64,000 nt of DNA, from contig NZ_JAFMYW010000005.1 in the NCBI RefSeq assembly GCF_017353175.1, forward strand, positions 124,001 to 188,000, written 5' to 3'. The position numbers and the translations under genes are program-made. Source of the stretch: Fibrella forsythiae. GTDB taxonomy: Bacteria; Bacteroidota; Bacteroidia; Cytophagales; Spirosomataceae. Of this stretch, positions 1 to 9,200 are shown one piece after another; position 1 is the stretch's first letter, and every line of letters starts with the position of its first letter. Below the pieces are notes generated by a model, which was given only the letters and a program-made list of their open reading frames with translations, had not been told where the DNA came from and made no database searches.

Positions 1-523
1 GGCCACGCTACGCTGGCAACCCAGCCCCAGCAACGATGTGGCCGAGTACCGGCTGTATCGCCGCGAGCAGGATAAGCCCTGGGTGATGGTGCGGGCCTTT
101 CGGGCTGCCGACCAACGTACCTACACCGACCGGCAATTGACCACCGGTATTCCCTGCGATTATGCCCTGGAGGTAGCCGATGAAAGCGGCCTCGTCTCTG
201 ACCGATCGCCCATTCGTACGGCCAAGGCCCTGCCCGCAACGTACCTGACCGAAACGCCTCAACCCACCGCCACTTGGCAGGATGACCGCCAGGAAAACCA
301 GATTGCCTGGACATTTTCTGGCCCGCCTGGCCCTTACCGAATTGCCATCTACCGGGCCGACGACAAGGGGCCATTGCACCTGCTTGCGCTGGTTGCCCCC
401 GAACCCCGCTCGTATGCCGACCGCCCCGCCCGGCCCGGACGCTACGCCTACCAGTTAAAGGCCATTTATGCCAATGGCCAACAAACCAAACTCAGCCCCC
501 GCGCCGACGTTAAAACGCGCTGA
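1..523 (+). CDS. Fibronectin type III domain protein, 3' end only
   Basis: The frame is open from base 2 to the TGA at 521-523, so the gene starts outside the window. About 173 residues are visible. They contain FN3-like beta-sandwich patterns: a Trp strand followed by AEYRLYRREQ near the edge, and later a second module with QIAWTF and an RIAIYRADDKG-type strand, ending in YAYQLKAIYANGQ. There is no T9SS sorting domain and no membrane segment in the visible part. A GTG at 38 is only an internal codon. The next gene starts 17 nt downstream on the same strand, so it probably belongs to the same surface-protein operon. The function is unknown; extracellular binding or scaffolding is inferred from the fold only. 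Confidence 0.8.
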   Translation, partial: ATLRWQPSPSNDVAEYRLYRREQDKPWVMVRAFRAADQRTYTDRQLTTGIPCDYALEVADESGLVSDRSPIRTAKALPATYLTETPQPTATWQDDRQENQIAWTFSGPPGPYRIAIYRADDKGPLHLLALVAPEPRSYADRPARPGRYAYQLKAIYANGQQTKLSPRADVKTR

Positions 524-539
524 CACACCACAAACGACC

Positions 540-2420
540 ATGAAATTCCTTCTTCACTTCACGCTACTGGCCGGCCTGGTGCTGCTTGGCACTCAATGCA
601 AGGTCGAGAATGCACTACCCGTTCCTACGGTTTTCCCGGCGAAGAATGATGCCGACGGCAAGGTAACCGTCTTCGGCACGCCCCGCCTGAAGGAGCAGGT
701 CAGGGTGCTGGATGTAGCCTCGGCCCCGAATCTGAAGATCGTAGGCAAGCAGCTCATCGTCAGCGGCCCGCTCCTGTTCAAATCTATACCCAATGGCCGC
801 CGCGCCGACCTGACGCTGAAAATTGGCGATGTGGTGATTATGGAGCCGGCCACGACCATTCCCGGTGGCCTTCAACTCATCATCGACAGGCTTTCGGGCG
901 TTACGACCGACCCCAACGGTGGTAGCGACAGGATCACTTACGATTTCCACGTGCTAACCGACGCGCAGGATATTTTCAGCGACTTCTACGCCATTTTCGA
1001 CGTGTCGGCCAATCAGCCTCTGAACAAGACAATTCAGGTGGCGGGCGAAACCACAATCAGCGAGCGGGAAGACCCGGTCACGAAAACAAAGTATGAACGC
1101 AGGGTATCCGGCAAAATTGACCTGACAGCGACAGGCAACCTGCGTATCAGTACGGTTATGGCCCTAAAAATTGAGCAGGGCCGGTTTGTGGAAGCATCGG
1201 TCGTATCGAAACTGGTGTTTAGCTGCAAAGCCCGGTTTGCGCTGGAAGGTAAATTCACGGGTGAAGCCAGCGAAGCCCTCATTGACCACCCAACTTCGTT
1301 TGAGCGCACGTTCGTCGTCTACGGCATTCCGATCGTAGTGGGTATTATTCCGCTTAACCCGAAACTAAAATGTAGCCTGGAACTGGAGGGAAAGGTAAAC
1401 ACAGGGGATGATTTCCTGGACAAGGAACTCACCGCCACCTTTTACGCCGATGTTAAATCGCGCAGCCCGGGTGCAGAGCCAACCACGTTCAGGAATTTTC
1501 GCAAGGAGGAATCGGGCGGTACGTTCAAGGCATTAAAAGGCGAAGTAAAAGGGTCAATTAAAGCGGGTATCGAATTTTCGCCCAGCATTTACCTCTATTC
1601 AAACGAATTCATAAATGTAGAGGGAGGACTTTATCTGTTCTCACTGATCACGGCCGAAGCCCATTGTAATACTGGACAGAATGGGGTAAAAATCACGATG
1701 ACTCCCGGCATTACTCCCTCCCTGAAGTTCAATTTTTCCTTTTTGAAAGCCGTTTACGGGCACGATATAGGCCCTGCCGAAGTCACGTTTGCCGATGTAA
1801 CTCCCCAAACGCCCGCTTACGAACGAACGTTTTTTTACGATACCAGGTGTGGCTATACGTCAGTCGATATAACCAATCAACCACCTGTAGGTCAAACGGT
1901 TGTACCTGCGTATGCGTTGGCCCTGCTGAAACAGCACGGCATGATCATTAATGAAGGGAGTTCACCGGGCACGATGGGCACAAGCACCTACAAAGCCGAC
2001 GGTTTGTTGCTGGTAAACTCCAACAAGAACCCCAACGAGCACGGCGAACAATTTGGCAACCTGAAACTGCTGTTTAGCCAATTGACCGGTAATGCCTTTG
2101 CTTTCAGCACCGAAATAACTACCGGTAACTCACCGAAAAGCCAGGAAACAGCCCGGGCAACGTACCTGACGGGCAGCAGCAGCACGGGCGCTTTTACCGT
2201 CTACGCTGATATGAACGGGCAACTTGAGGGCGTAAGTGCCACCGACCTTTTTTACCGGAATTACGTGGTCGTTTCCGGTACCCGAATGCCTACCGGCATT
2301 GATAATCTGCAGTATGGATTTTACCGCCAGGAGCTGAGCGGCAATTACAAAGACCAGTTCTACCCGACAGGGTCGGTGGTTGTTTTCAACGATCCAAACG
2401 GCTTCTCGCCCAAACAATAA
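540..2420 (+). CDS. Large uncharacterised lipoprotein
   Basis: A 626-residue protein. I chose the ATG at 540 over an upstream in-frame start at 468 because 540 begins a clear lipoprotein signal peptide: MKFLLHF, a hydrophobic stretch, and the lipobox LLGTQC with the acylated Cys about residue 19. The upstream start would overlap the preceding gene. The mature part is rich in beta-prone segments and lacks further membrane helices, and I recognise no family. Two Cys in the second half (AEAHCN and DTRCGY) could form a disulfide. It lies between two FN3 proteins with short gaps (16 nt before, 27 nt after), so a shared cell-surface role is likely but unproven. Confidence 0.8.
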   Translation: MKFLLHFTLLAGLVLLGTQCKVENALPVPTVFPAKNDADGKVTVFGTPRLKEQVRVLDVASAPNLKIVGKQLIVSGPLLFKSIPNGRRADLTLKIGDVVIMEPATTIPGGLQLIIDRLSGVTTDPNGGSDRITYDFHVLTDAQDIFSDFYAIFDVSANQPLNKTIQVAGETTISEREDPVTKTKYERRVSGKIDLTATGNLRISTVMALKIEQGRFVEASVVSKLVFSCKARFALEGKFTGEASEALIDHPTSFERTFVVYGIPIVVGIIPLNPKLKCSLELEGKVNTGDDFLDKELTATFYADVKSRSPGAEPTTFRNFRKEESGGTFKALKGEVKGSIKAGIEFSPSIYLYSNEFINVEGGLYLFSLITAEAHCNTGQNGVKITMTPGITPSLKFNFSFLKAVYGHDIGPAEVTFADVTPQTPAYERTFFYDTRCGYTSVDITNQPPVGQTVVPAYALALLKQHGMIINEGSSPGTMGTSTYKADGLLLVNSNKNPNEHGEQFGNLKLLFSQLTGNAFAFSTEITTGNSPKSQETARATYLTGSSSTGAFTVYADMNGQLEGVSATDLFYRNYVVVSGTRMPTGIDNLQYGFYRQELSGNYKDQFYPTGSVVVFNDPNGFSPKQ

Positions 2421-2447
2421 CCACAGCCCATTTAACCGCACATTTCT

Positions 2448-5400
2448 ATGAAAAACCAATACATCCGCCCAGGTCTTATGTACCTGCTGTGGCTCTTCTG
2501 CCTCACCACCGCTACCGCGCAGGTTGCCCCGGCTGGCTTTACGCTCAATGCGGTATCGAACACGGAGATTAAACTCAGCTGGACCCACGACGGGAAAGGC
2601 ATCGACAAGTTCGTGATCGAGAAATCGACCAACGGTACTACGTATTCTCCGCTGACCAGTCCGGCGGTTGCCGACCGGTCGTATACCGATAAAGGACTGA
2701 GCGCCAACACCGTATATTACTACCGGATATATTCGGTCAGTGGCACGAAGAACTCCGGTACTGTTTCCGGCAAAGCCACTACGCTCTCGAACCCGCCCAC
2801 GGGCTTTGGCGTAACCACCATTACGCCCGTTCGGATCGACTTGGTCTGGAACAGCGGCGGCACACCTACCCAACTTGAGTACAGCAAAAACGCCGATTTC
2901 AGCGCGGCTACGACCAAAAAATACACGACCGAACAAACCGGTTTTGCCGACGGCCTGATGCCCAATACCCCTTACTATTTCAGGCTGAAACGAACAGCCT
3001 TCAACGGCGCGCAGGAATCTGACTGGGTACAAACCAAAGCCACAACCCAGGACGCTAAACCGGCTACCCCGACGGGCTTTGCCGTTACCAGCAAGAACAC
3101 CAACAGCATTAGCGTGAAGTGGACCGCCGTTAGTGGAGTTGAAGGCTACCAGGCGCGGCGGTCCGACGTACCTGATTTTACAAAAGGAGTTGTTACGCAG
3201 GACATCAGCTTCCTTCAGACAACCTACACCTTTACCAACCTGAACGACAACACGACCTACTACCTGCAGGTACGTGCCAAAAACACCATCGGCGGCACCG
3301 ATTACTGGTCCGACTGGTCGACTACGATAAACGCGACGACAGATCTGGGACCTCCATTAGCGCCAACGGGGGTTCAGGCTACGCCTAAATCGCCTACGCA
3401 GGTCGACGTTTCCTGGACCGACAATTCAGATAATGAAGACAGTTTCATCATCAGCCGCAGTTCAGCGGGGTCAAATGGCCCCTGGACGGAGGCTGGCCGG
3501 GTAGGGGTTAACATCAAAACGTTTACGGACAATGGTGCCTCGTCGAACACGACGTATTACTATCAGGTTTGTGCCGTGAACAAGACTAGTTCAGCGTGCG
3601 CTATTTCGGCCAAAATCAACACGCCCATTCAGGCACCGGCGGCACCTACCGGCCTCAGCGTATCGATCAAGGGAACAACGGCTACCCTGAATTGGAAAGA
3701 CAACGCCGGTAATGAAACCGAGTACGAAATTCAGCGCAAAGAAGACAATGGTGCTTTTGCGAACTATGGCAAAACCGGTGCGTTCGATGGATCAGGTACG
3801 TTCACTGACTCGAAACTCGTTGCCGGAAAAACGTATTGCTATCGGGTCAGAGCCACCAATGCGGGGGGGGCGTCGGGCCACTCCAACGAGTCGTGCGCAT
3901 CGACTCTTCCTGCGCCGCCCAACGCGCCGACGAACCTGCAACTGACGTTCGTACCAACAAGTCAGGTCGATCTATCATGGACAGAAGGCGGCGGAGCAAC
4001 CGACTTCGAGGTACAACGGGCTGAAGGATCAGGCAGTTTTACGAAGATCAATACCGTGAGCGGGAGTAAAACCACCGATCAGGACAAGACGGTTCAGCAG
4101 GGCAAAACGTATTCGTATCGTATCAATGCGATCAATGCGGGCGGCAACACGCTGTCGGACGTGAAAACGATTGCCATTCCAACAACACCGGCCGCACCCG
4201 AGTATGCATTGGTGGTCTTATCGAGCACCGAAATACGGGTCGATTACAAAAACCCGGCTGGTGCCAACGCCACGGCCCTGGAGTTGCAATATTCAACAGA
4301 TCAGACTTTTGCCAGTGGAGTTGGTGGGCAGAACGTACCCATCGCAGGTAGCTCTGTAACTGTTGGCGACCGGCAACCTAACACGCGTTATTACTTTCGC
4401 CTGAGAGCCTCGAACAGCGTCACCAAATTATCATCCGATTGGGTCCTGAAGGATGCGCTTACCCTGCCGCCACCTGTTACCATACCCAACGCCCCCACCA
4501 ACCTTAACCTGTTGGGCAGTTCAGACGGGCGTACGCTCAACGTTTCCTGGACGGATGCGTCTGACAACGAGACCGGTTTTGAGATTCAGTACAGCGAAAC
4601 CGGCGACTTTTCTAACCCGAAGACAAGCACAACAGGGGTCAGCATCAATACCGCGACCATTTCTCCCTTGGAACCCTGCCGGACGTACTATGTGCGCGTG
4701 CGGGCTGGCAATGGCGCGGGGTCGTCGGGCTGGCTCAGTGGAAAAACCACACTCAACCCCAACGTACCTGCCAAAGCCACCAACCTCGCCGGGACCGCCG
4801 CCAGCCAGACCCAGATCAACCTCACCTGGACCTACACGGCTAATACGGAAGACGCTTTCGAACTGGAATATGCCAGTAACAGCAGCTACACCAACAGCAA
4901 CAAACGGGATCTGGCCAAGGCCAACCGCACCGAACCCGTAACGGGCTTAACTGCTGCTACAACTTACTGGCTCCGGCTACGGGCCAAAAACTGCGCGGGC
5001 AGCGGCGAGTGGCTGGAAACCACCACCGCTACCCAGGCCACCGCCCCACAACCGCCCGCCGCACCGACCAATCTGGCCGCCAACCCCGTTTCTAACTCCG
5101 AAATCGCGTTGACCTGGACCAACAGCAACGATGGCGCCAGCTTCGAAGTGGAGCGCTCCCCCGACGGCACAACAGGCTGGACCAACATCGGCACAACCGC
5201 TGCCAATGCCACCAGTTTCCCCAGCATCGGGCTGGCGGCATCGACGCGCTACGTGTATCGGGTACGTGCCGTTCGCGCCGGTCTGTTTTCGGGTTATTCC
5301 AACACCGCTTCCGCCACCACATTGGCTCCGCCCGTTGTTGTGCCGGCAGCTCCGGCAAATTTTAAAGCTGTCCCGGCCGCGGGAGGCACCATCGGTCTGA

Positions 5401-7301
5401 GTTGGGATGCCGCCAGCGGCCTAACGGGTTACAAGCTCGAATACGCCGACAATCCGGGCTTCTCAAATTTGCAAACAGAGACAGGCATCGCCGGAACAGA
5501 AACGTCGTTTATCGTTCGAAATCTGCTGCCCAGCACCCCATACTATTTCCGGCTGTACGCGATCAACAGCGCCGGACCGTCTCCCGCTGCAACTGCCGCT
5601 ATCACTCAGCCAAAGGCACCAACCAACCTCAGCCTGAGTGGGTCGCCTGATGGTCAGTATATCTTTGTGAAGTGGACCGATGCATCAGACAACGAAACGT
5701 TGTTCGATATTCAGTATGCAGAAACAGCTGACTTTACCAATCCCAGGCTGGCCGCTCAAGGCCCGGATGGAACTGAGGTCATGCTCGGTAGCCTGCAACG
5801 CTGCCAGACCTATTACGTGCGCGTCAGAGCAACCAACAGGGCAGGCAGTTCAGACTGGATTGATGGTAGGCTAACGCTCAATCCTAACCTGCCAATCAAA
5901 GCCAACCTGTTTGCCGAGCCAGCCAGCCAGACCCGGATTGTCTTACAGTGGGCCACCTATCAGACAAATACCGAGGATGCCTTTGAGCTGGAATATGCCG
6001 ATAACAGTAATTACACAAACAGCATTAAACGCGACCTCGACAAAAGCAGCCGCGCCGTTGAGGATATTACCGGCCTGAAAGCAGCAACGCCCTACTGGTT
6101 TCGCCTGCGGGCAAAAAACTGCGCAGGTGCTGCTGACTGGAGCGAAGCCACAGCCACTACGTTTGCTGTCACGCCACAACCACCCGCCGCACCTACGAAC
6201 CTATCCGCTTCTGCCGTATCATCCTCCGAAATTTCACTGACCTGGACCGACAATAGCGACGAGACGAACTTCGAGGTAGAACGGTCGGCTGATGGCACAA
6301 CGGGCTGGACCAACATCAGAACAACGGCGGCCAACGTTACGACGATACGGGACATCGGCCTGACTGCCCTGACCCGTTACGTGTATCGGGTACGTTCTGC
6401 ACGGGGCGGGCTATTCTCGACCTACACCAACCCGGCCAGTGCTACCACCCTGAGCGTGCCCGTGGTGCTACCCAATGCCCCAACGAGTCTTTCTGTCAGC
6501 GTCATCAGTACCACACGACTTGATCTGACCTGGGTAGACAATGCGACGAACGAAGATGCTTATGAACTGGAATACAGCACCAACGCCGGTTTTGCCAGCG
6601 GGCTTACTCAGGTACGTCTGAGCGCAGGCGCGAGCACCACGCAACTAACTGGCTTATCGGCCAATACCACCTATTACGTGCGCGTTCGGGCTGTCAATAG
6701 TGCGGGGCCGTCGGGCTGGTTAACCGGTTCCGGAACGACCCAGGCTGTGGTGCCAACCACCGTGGCAGCGCCAACCAATCTCCGATTTGCTACCAGCGCG
6801 CCCGTTTTCTCGCAGCTGAGCCTGCTCTGGAATGACGTGGCCAGTAACGAAACCGGCTACGAAGTATGGCGGTCAGCAAATGATCAGACTAACTGGGTAC
6901 GTATTGCCGAACTAGCCCTTAACACGTCGGTCTTTACAGATGTGGGGCTTCGACCTGGTGTTCCGTATTTCTATCGGGTCAGGGCCGTTCAGAACGCACT
7001 ATTTTCCGACTGGTCAAATGTCATTACCGACCGGGCACCGCTGGTCAGTGCCGTTGCGCTGCCTGCCGAAGTGCGGGTTTACCCGAACCCCACCAGCGAT
7101 CTGCTGACCATCGATGGCCCGTCGGGTGGTTCGGGCACCGTGCAGATTCGGTCAGTCGCTGGCTTAACCGTGCTGGAACAGCCGTTCACCAGCGTGGCCG
7201 GTCGCCTGTCGCTCGACCTTCGGGCGTTGCCTGCGGGCCTATATGTAGTGGTGGTCTCTACCGACACGATTCGTTTTTCTACCCGTATTTTAAAACGCTA
7301 A
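2448..7301 (+). CDS. Multi-FN3 secreted protein with T9SS sorting domain
   Basis: A 1617-residue protein. It has a Sec signal peptide (MKNQYIRPGLMYLLWLFCL..TATAQ), then about 16 FN3 domains of 85-100 residues that start with APTNL/APTGL-type motifs and carry a core Trp and YYxRVRA strands. The C-terminal 70 residues form a type A T9SS sorting domain (VRVYPNPTSDLLTIDG ... LPAGLYVVVVS ... ILKR), which directs passage through the outer membrane and attachment to or release from the surface. Residues about 680-965 and 1055-1340 are a duplicated three-domain block (see findings). No catalytic domain is visible, so an adhesive or scaffold role is the plain inference. It is followed after 4 nt by a lipoprotein gene, which suggests co-transcription. 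Confidence 0.93.
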   Translation: MKNQYIRPGLMYLLWLFCLTTATAQVAPAGFTLNAVSNTEIKLSWTHDGKGIDKFVIEKSTNGTTYSPLTSPAVADRSYTDKGLSANTVYYYRIYSVSGTKNSGTVSGKATTLSNPPTGFGVTTITPVRIDLVWNSGGTPTQLEYSKNADFSAATTKKYTTEQTGFADGLMPNTPYYFRLKRTAFNGAQESDWVQTKATTQDAKPATPTGFAVTSKNTNSISVKWTAVSGVEGYQARRSDVPDFTKGVVTQDISFLQTTYTFTNLNDNTTYYLQVRAKNTIGGTDYWSDWSTTINATTDLGPPLAPTGVQATPKSPTQVDVSWTDNSDNEDSFIISRSSAGSNGPWTEAGRVGVNIKTFTDNGASSNTTYYYQVCAVNKTSSACAISAKINTPIQAPAAPTGLSVSIKGTTATLNWKDNAGNETEYEIQRKEDNGAFANYGKTGAFDGSGTFTDSKLVAGKTYCYRVRATNAGGASGHSNESCASTLPAPPNAPTNLQLTFVPTSQVDLSWTEGGGATDFEVQRAEGSGSFTKINTVSGSKTTDQDKTVQQGKTYSYRINAINAGGNTLSDVKTIAIPTTPAAPEYALVVLSSTEIRVDYKNPAGANATALELQYSTDQTFASGVGGQNVPIAGSSVTVGDRQPNTRYYFRLRASNSVTKLSSDWVLKDALTLPPPVTIPNAPTNLNLLGSSDGRTLNVSWTDASDNETGFEIQYSETGDFSNPKTSTTGVSINTATISPLEPCRTYYVRVRAGNGAGSSGWLSGKTTLNPNVPAKATNLAGTAASQTQINLTWTYTANTEDAFELEYASNSSYTNSNKRDLAKANRTEPVTGLTAATTYWLRLRAKNCAGSGEWLETTTATQATAPQPPAAPTNLAANPVSNSEIALTWTNSNDGASFEVERSPDGTTGWTNIGTTAANATSFPSIGLAASTRYVYRVRAVRAGLFSGYSNTASATTLAPPVVVPAAPANFKAVPAAGGTIGLSWDAASGLTGYKLEYADNPGFSNLQTETGIAGTETSFIVRNLLPSTPYYFRLYAINSAGPSPAATAAITQPKAPTNLSLSGSPDGQYIFVKWTDASDNETLFDIQYAETADFTNPRLAAQGPDGTEVMLGSLQRCQTYYVRVRATNRAGSSDWIDGRLTLNPNLPIKANLFAEPASQTRIVLQWATYQTNTEDAFELEYADNSNYTNSIKRDLDKSSRAVEDITGLKAATPYWFRLRAKNCAGAADWSEATATTFAVTPQPPAAPTNLSASAVSSSEISLTWTDNSDETNFEVERSADGTTGWTNIRTTAANVTTIRDIGLTALTRYVYRVRSARGGLFSTYTNPASATTLSVPVVLPNAPTSLSVSVISTTRLDLTWVDNATNEDAYELEYSTNAGFASGLTQVRLSAGASTTQLTGLSANTTYYVRVRAVNSAGPSGWLTGSGTTQAVVPTTVAAPTNLRFATSAPVFSQLSLLWNDVASNETGYEVWRSANDQTNWVRIAELALNTSVFTDVGLRPGVPYFYRVRAVQNALFSDWSNVITDRAPLVSAVALPAEVRVYPNPTSDLLTIDGPSGGSGTVQIRSVAGLTVLEQPFTSVAGRLSLDLRALPAGLYVVVVSTDTIRFSTRILKR

Positions 7302-7305
7302 CACC

Positions 7306-7788
7306 ATGCTTCTCCGCACACACACGTACCTATTCGTGCTGCTCGTCAGCTTGTTCCTTAGTTCTTCCTGCAAGGTAAACGACCCGTCGGATGTTAGTAA
7401 AAAGAAGCAGATTCTCGATGGATTGACGGGTAAATCGTGGAAAGCCCTCCGTGTTCAGGAGGGTAGCGTCACGGTTTATCAGGAAGGTCGGTCAGACAAT
7501 ATTTATCCCGGCTACCGCAATTACCAGCTTGCATTTTCGAGTCAGAATGTGTCGGTGACGTTCACGGAATATACCGGCGAGGTATTCATCGGCGACTGGA
7601 CCGTCACTGACACGAACAGCCGAACGTACCTAATTCTCCGAAACCTGACCCCACCCCCAACTAGTTCGGGCGGAACACTCGAATTCGAAGTCAACTCCTT
7701 CACCGACACGCAACTGGTCATTACGGCTACCAAACCGAACCTGAAAACGGGCAACACCATCAACGTGTATACGATGGTTCCAAGGTAG
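7306..7788 (+). CDS. Small lipoprotein
   Basis: A 160-residue protein with a lipoprotein signal peptide: hydrophobic YLFVLLVSLFL and lipobox LSSSC, with the Cys at residue 22. The mature part looks like the small beta-rich lipocalin-like lipoproteins common in Bacteroidota (alternating strands such as YQLAFSSQNVSVTFTEY and GDWTVTDTNSRTYLILRNL), but I cannot assign a named family. It starts 4 nt after the FN3/T9SS gene and is probably the last gene of that operon, because a strong bidirectional palindrome follows at 7797. Function unknown. Confidence 0.8.
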   Translation: MLLRTHTYLFVLLVSLFLSSSCKVNDPSDVSKKKQILDGLTGKSWKALRVQEGSVTVYQEGRSDNIYPGYRNYQLAFSSQNVSVTFTEYTGEVFIGDWTVTDTNSRTYLILRNLTPPPTSSGGTLEFEVNSFTDTQLVITATKPNLKTGNTINVYTMVPR

Positions 7789-7796
7789 TGGGCTTA

Positions 7797-7834
7797 TCAT
7801 CGGCGTATTGCTAATGTCAGCAATACGCCGATGA
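7797..7834. terminator. Bidirectional hairpin between convergent genes
   Basis: A perfect 16-bp inverted repeat (7797-7812 and 7819-7834; the arm starts TCATCGGCGTATTGC) with a 6-nt loop. It lies in the 50-nt gap between the stops of the converging lipoprotein and Nramp genes. A short A-run follows the right arm and a TTAT-type sequence precedes the left, so it can serve as a terminator for both strands. Confidence 0.75.
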
Positions 7835-7838
7835 AAAA

Positions 7839-9026
7839 TCAACTCCCGACAATCGCCAGCCAGACATTCCAGCCGCCGAGGATGGCCGTTACGAGCACCA
7901 CCGAGGCCATAGCGATATTCTGCGATAACGAATTGACATGTTCCCCCAGCAAGCGGCGATTGTTTACGGCTACGAACAGAAAAACCGTGACGAAAGGAAG
8001 GAGAATGCCGTTGATGGCCTGAACGGCCACGATGACAGGAATGGGCGTGGCATTGGCCAGTCCGAACCCGACGCCCGTTGCCAGCACCGCCAGCCAGATC
8101 AGCCGGAATTGGGGTGAATTCTTCGGAATACCCAGCAGGCTTTGTGCCGTAATAGCCGCCGCCAGCGGAGCCGTCAGCGACGAGGCAAACCCCGCCGCAA
8201 ATAAGCCGAAGGCAAACAATGAACCCGCCCACGTACCCAGGCTTTCGGCCAGCACGACGGCCATATGCGGGTACGAAAAATCGCCGGGAATGAGCAGGCC
8301 CGCCAGCAGCAGCACCACCGAAATAATGCCCCCCAGAATCACGGCCACCCAGATACCCAGCCGCATATCACTCAGCGACTGGTTGGGCGAGATGCTGGAC
8401 CCGAAAAACAGGTTATAGGGCACAATGGTGGTCCCGATCAGCCCGTTTACGAGCAGCAGTGACCCACTCGGCAACGACGGCACTACAAGTGCTTTAGCCA
8501 GCGCAACCGGCGTAACGGGTGCACCAAAGGCCACATAAACGAATGCGCCACCCATCGCAAACACAATGACTCCCAGAAAGTTAGCCAGGTGCTGCGTTGA
8601 ACCGACCCAAAGCAGCGCCACGCATACGAGCCCGACAACCACGGTCAGGTACGTTCCCGGCACGCCCGTCAGCAACGACAGGCCTGCTACTGCCCCAAGA
8701 ATATTACCAGCCTGGTAAGCTGCACACCCCAGAAAAATGGCCAGAAACAATGCCCAGGCTACCCAAACGCCCGTTCTGCCCGAATAACTCTGCCGAATTA
8801 CCTGCCCCAGATCATGCCCAGTGGTGAGGGTAATGCGCGAGGCAGCTTCCTGTAGCCAGACGGTTCCGAACGTGGCGAAGGTGAGCACCCAAAGCAGGTC
8901 CAGCCCAAACCGCGACCCCGCCATGGCGCAGGCCGTTACCGACCCCGGCCCAATAAATGCCGCTGAAATGACCGACCAGAAAAGAATGCTGCCAAGACCG
9001 GCACGGATAGATAACGCTTTAGGCAT
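7839..9026 (-). CDS. Divergent Nramp-family metal transporter
   Basis: A 395-residue polytopic membrane protein with about 11 hydrophobic segments and the Nramp/SLC11 layout. The two metal-binding signatures are altered. TM1 has GPGS (residues 26-29) where classical members have DPGN, and TM6 has VPYN (202-205) where classical members have MPH; the second Nramp of this window (38377-39690) has both canonical motifs. Losing the TM1 Asp and the TM6 Met, two ligands of the transition-metal site, argues against an ordinary Mn2+/Fe2+ importer. Nramp-related Mg2+ transporters and other deviant clades are possible homes. The start is preceded directly by a purine-rich repeat, and the gene stands alone. 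Family confident, substrate unknown. Confidence 0.88.
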   Translation of the reverse strand: MPKALSIRAGLGSILFWSVISAAFIGPGSVTACAMAGSRFGLDLLWVLTFATFGTVWLQEAASRITLTTGHDLGQVIRQSYSGRTGVWVAWALFLAIFLGCAAYQAGNILGAVAGLSLLTGVPGTYLTVVVGLVCVALLWVGSTQHLANFLGVIVFAMGGAFVYVAFGAPVTPVALAKALVVPSLPSGSLLLVNGLIGTTIVPYNLFFGSSISPNQSLSDMRLGIWVAVILGGIISVVLLLAGLLIPGDFSYPHMAVVLAESLGTWAGSLFAFGLFAAGFASSLTAPLAAAITAQSLLGIPKNSPQFRLIWLAVLATGVGFGLANATPIPVIVAVQAINGILLPFVTVFLFVAVNNRRLLGEHVNSLSQNIAMASVVLVTAILGGWNVWLAIVGS

Positions 9027-9200
9027 AGGGAAAGGGAGGGAGGGGAGGAGGGAGGAAGGGGAGGATGGAGGAAAGGGAGGATGGAGGAAAGGGAGGATGG
9101 AGGAAGGGGAGGATGGAGGAAAGGGAGCTTCGCTTACTACAAGTTTGCGCTACTAGCGAAGCTCCCTTTCCTCCATCCTCCCCTTCCTCCCTTTCCTCCC
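9027..9200. repeat. Purine-rich 16-mer array ending in a long hairpin
   Basis: This fills the gap between the Nramp start and the DUF1080 stop. Four tandem copies of a 16-mer (GGATGGAGGAAAGGGA, third copy with one change) occupy 9063-9126 after a less regular GGA-rich stretch. The last part, 9099-9134, is a perfect 36-nt inverted repeat with 9155-9190; the stem tip is GCTTCGC/GCGAAGC and the loop about 20 nt. One strand is almost pure purine over some 100 nt. It resembles the start-adjacent iterated-arm hairpins described elsewhere in this window, with a 7+9 instead of a 7-nt unit. Confidence 0.85.

Noticed and set aside
5092-6355. Antisense frames within the FN3 repeats
   Set aside because: They recur wherever FN3 modules repeat and mirror codon bias of the sense gene; no independent features.
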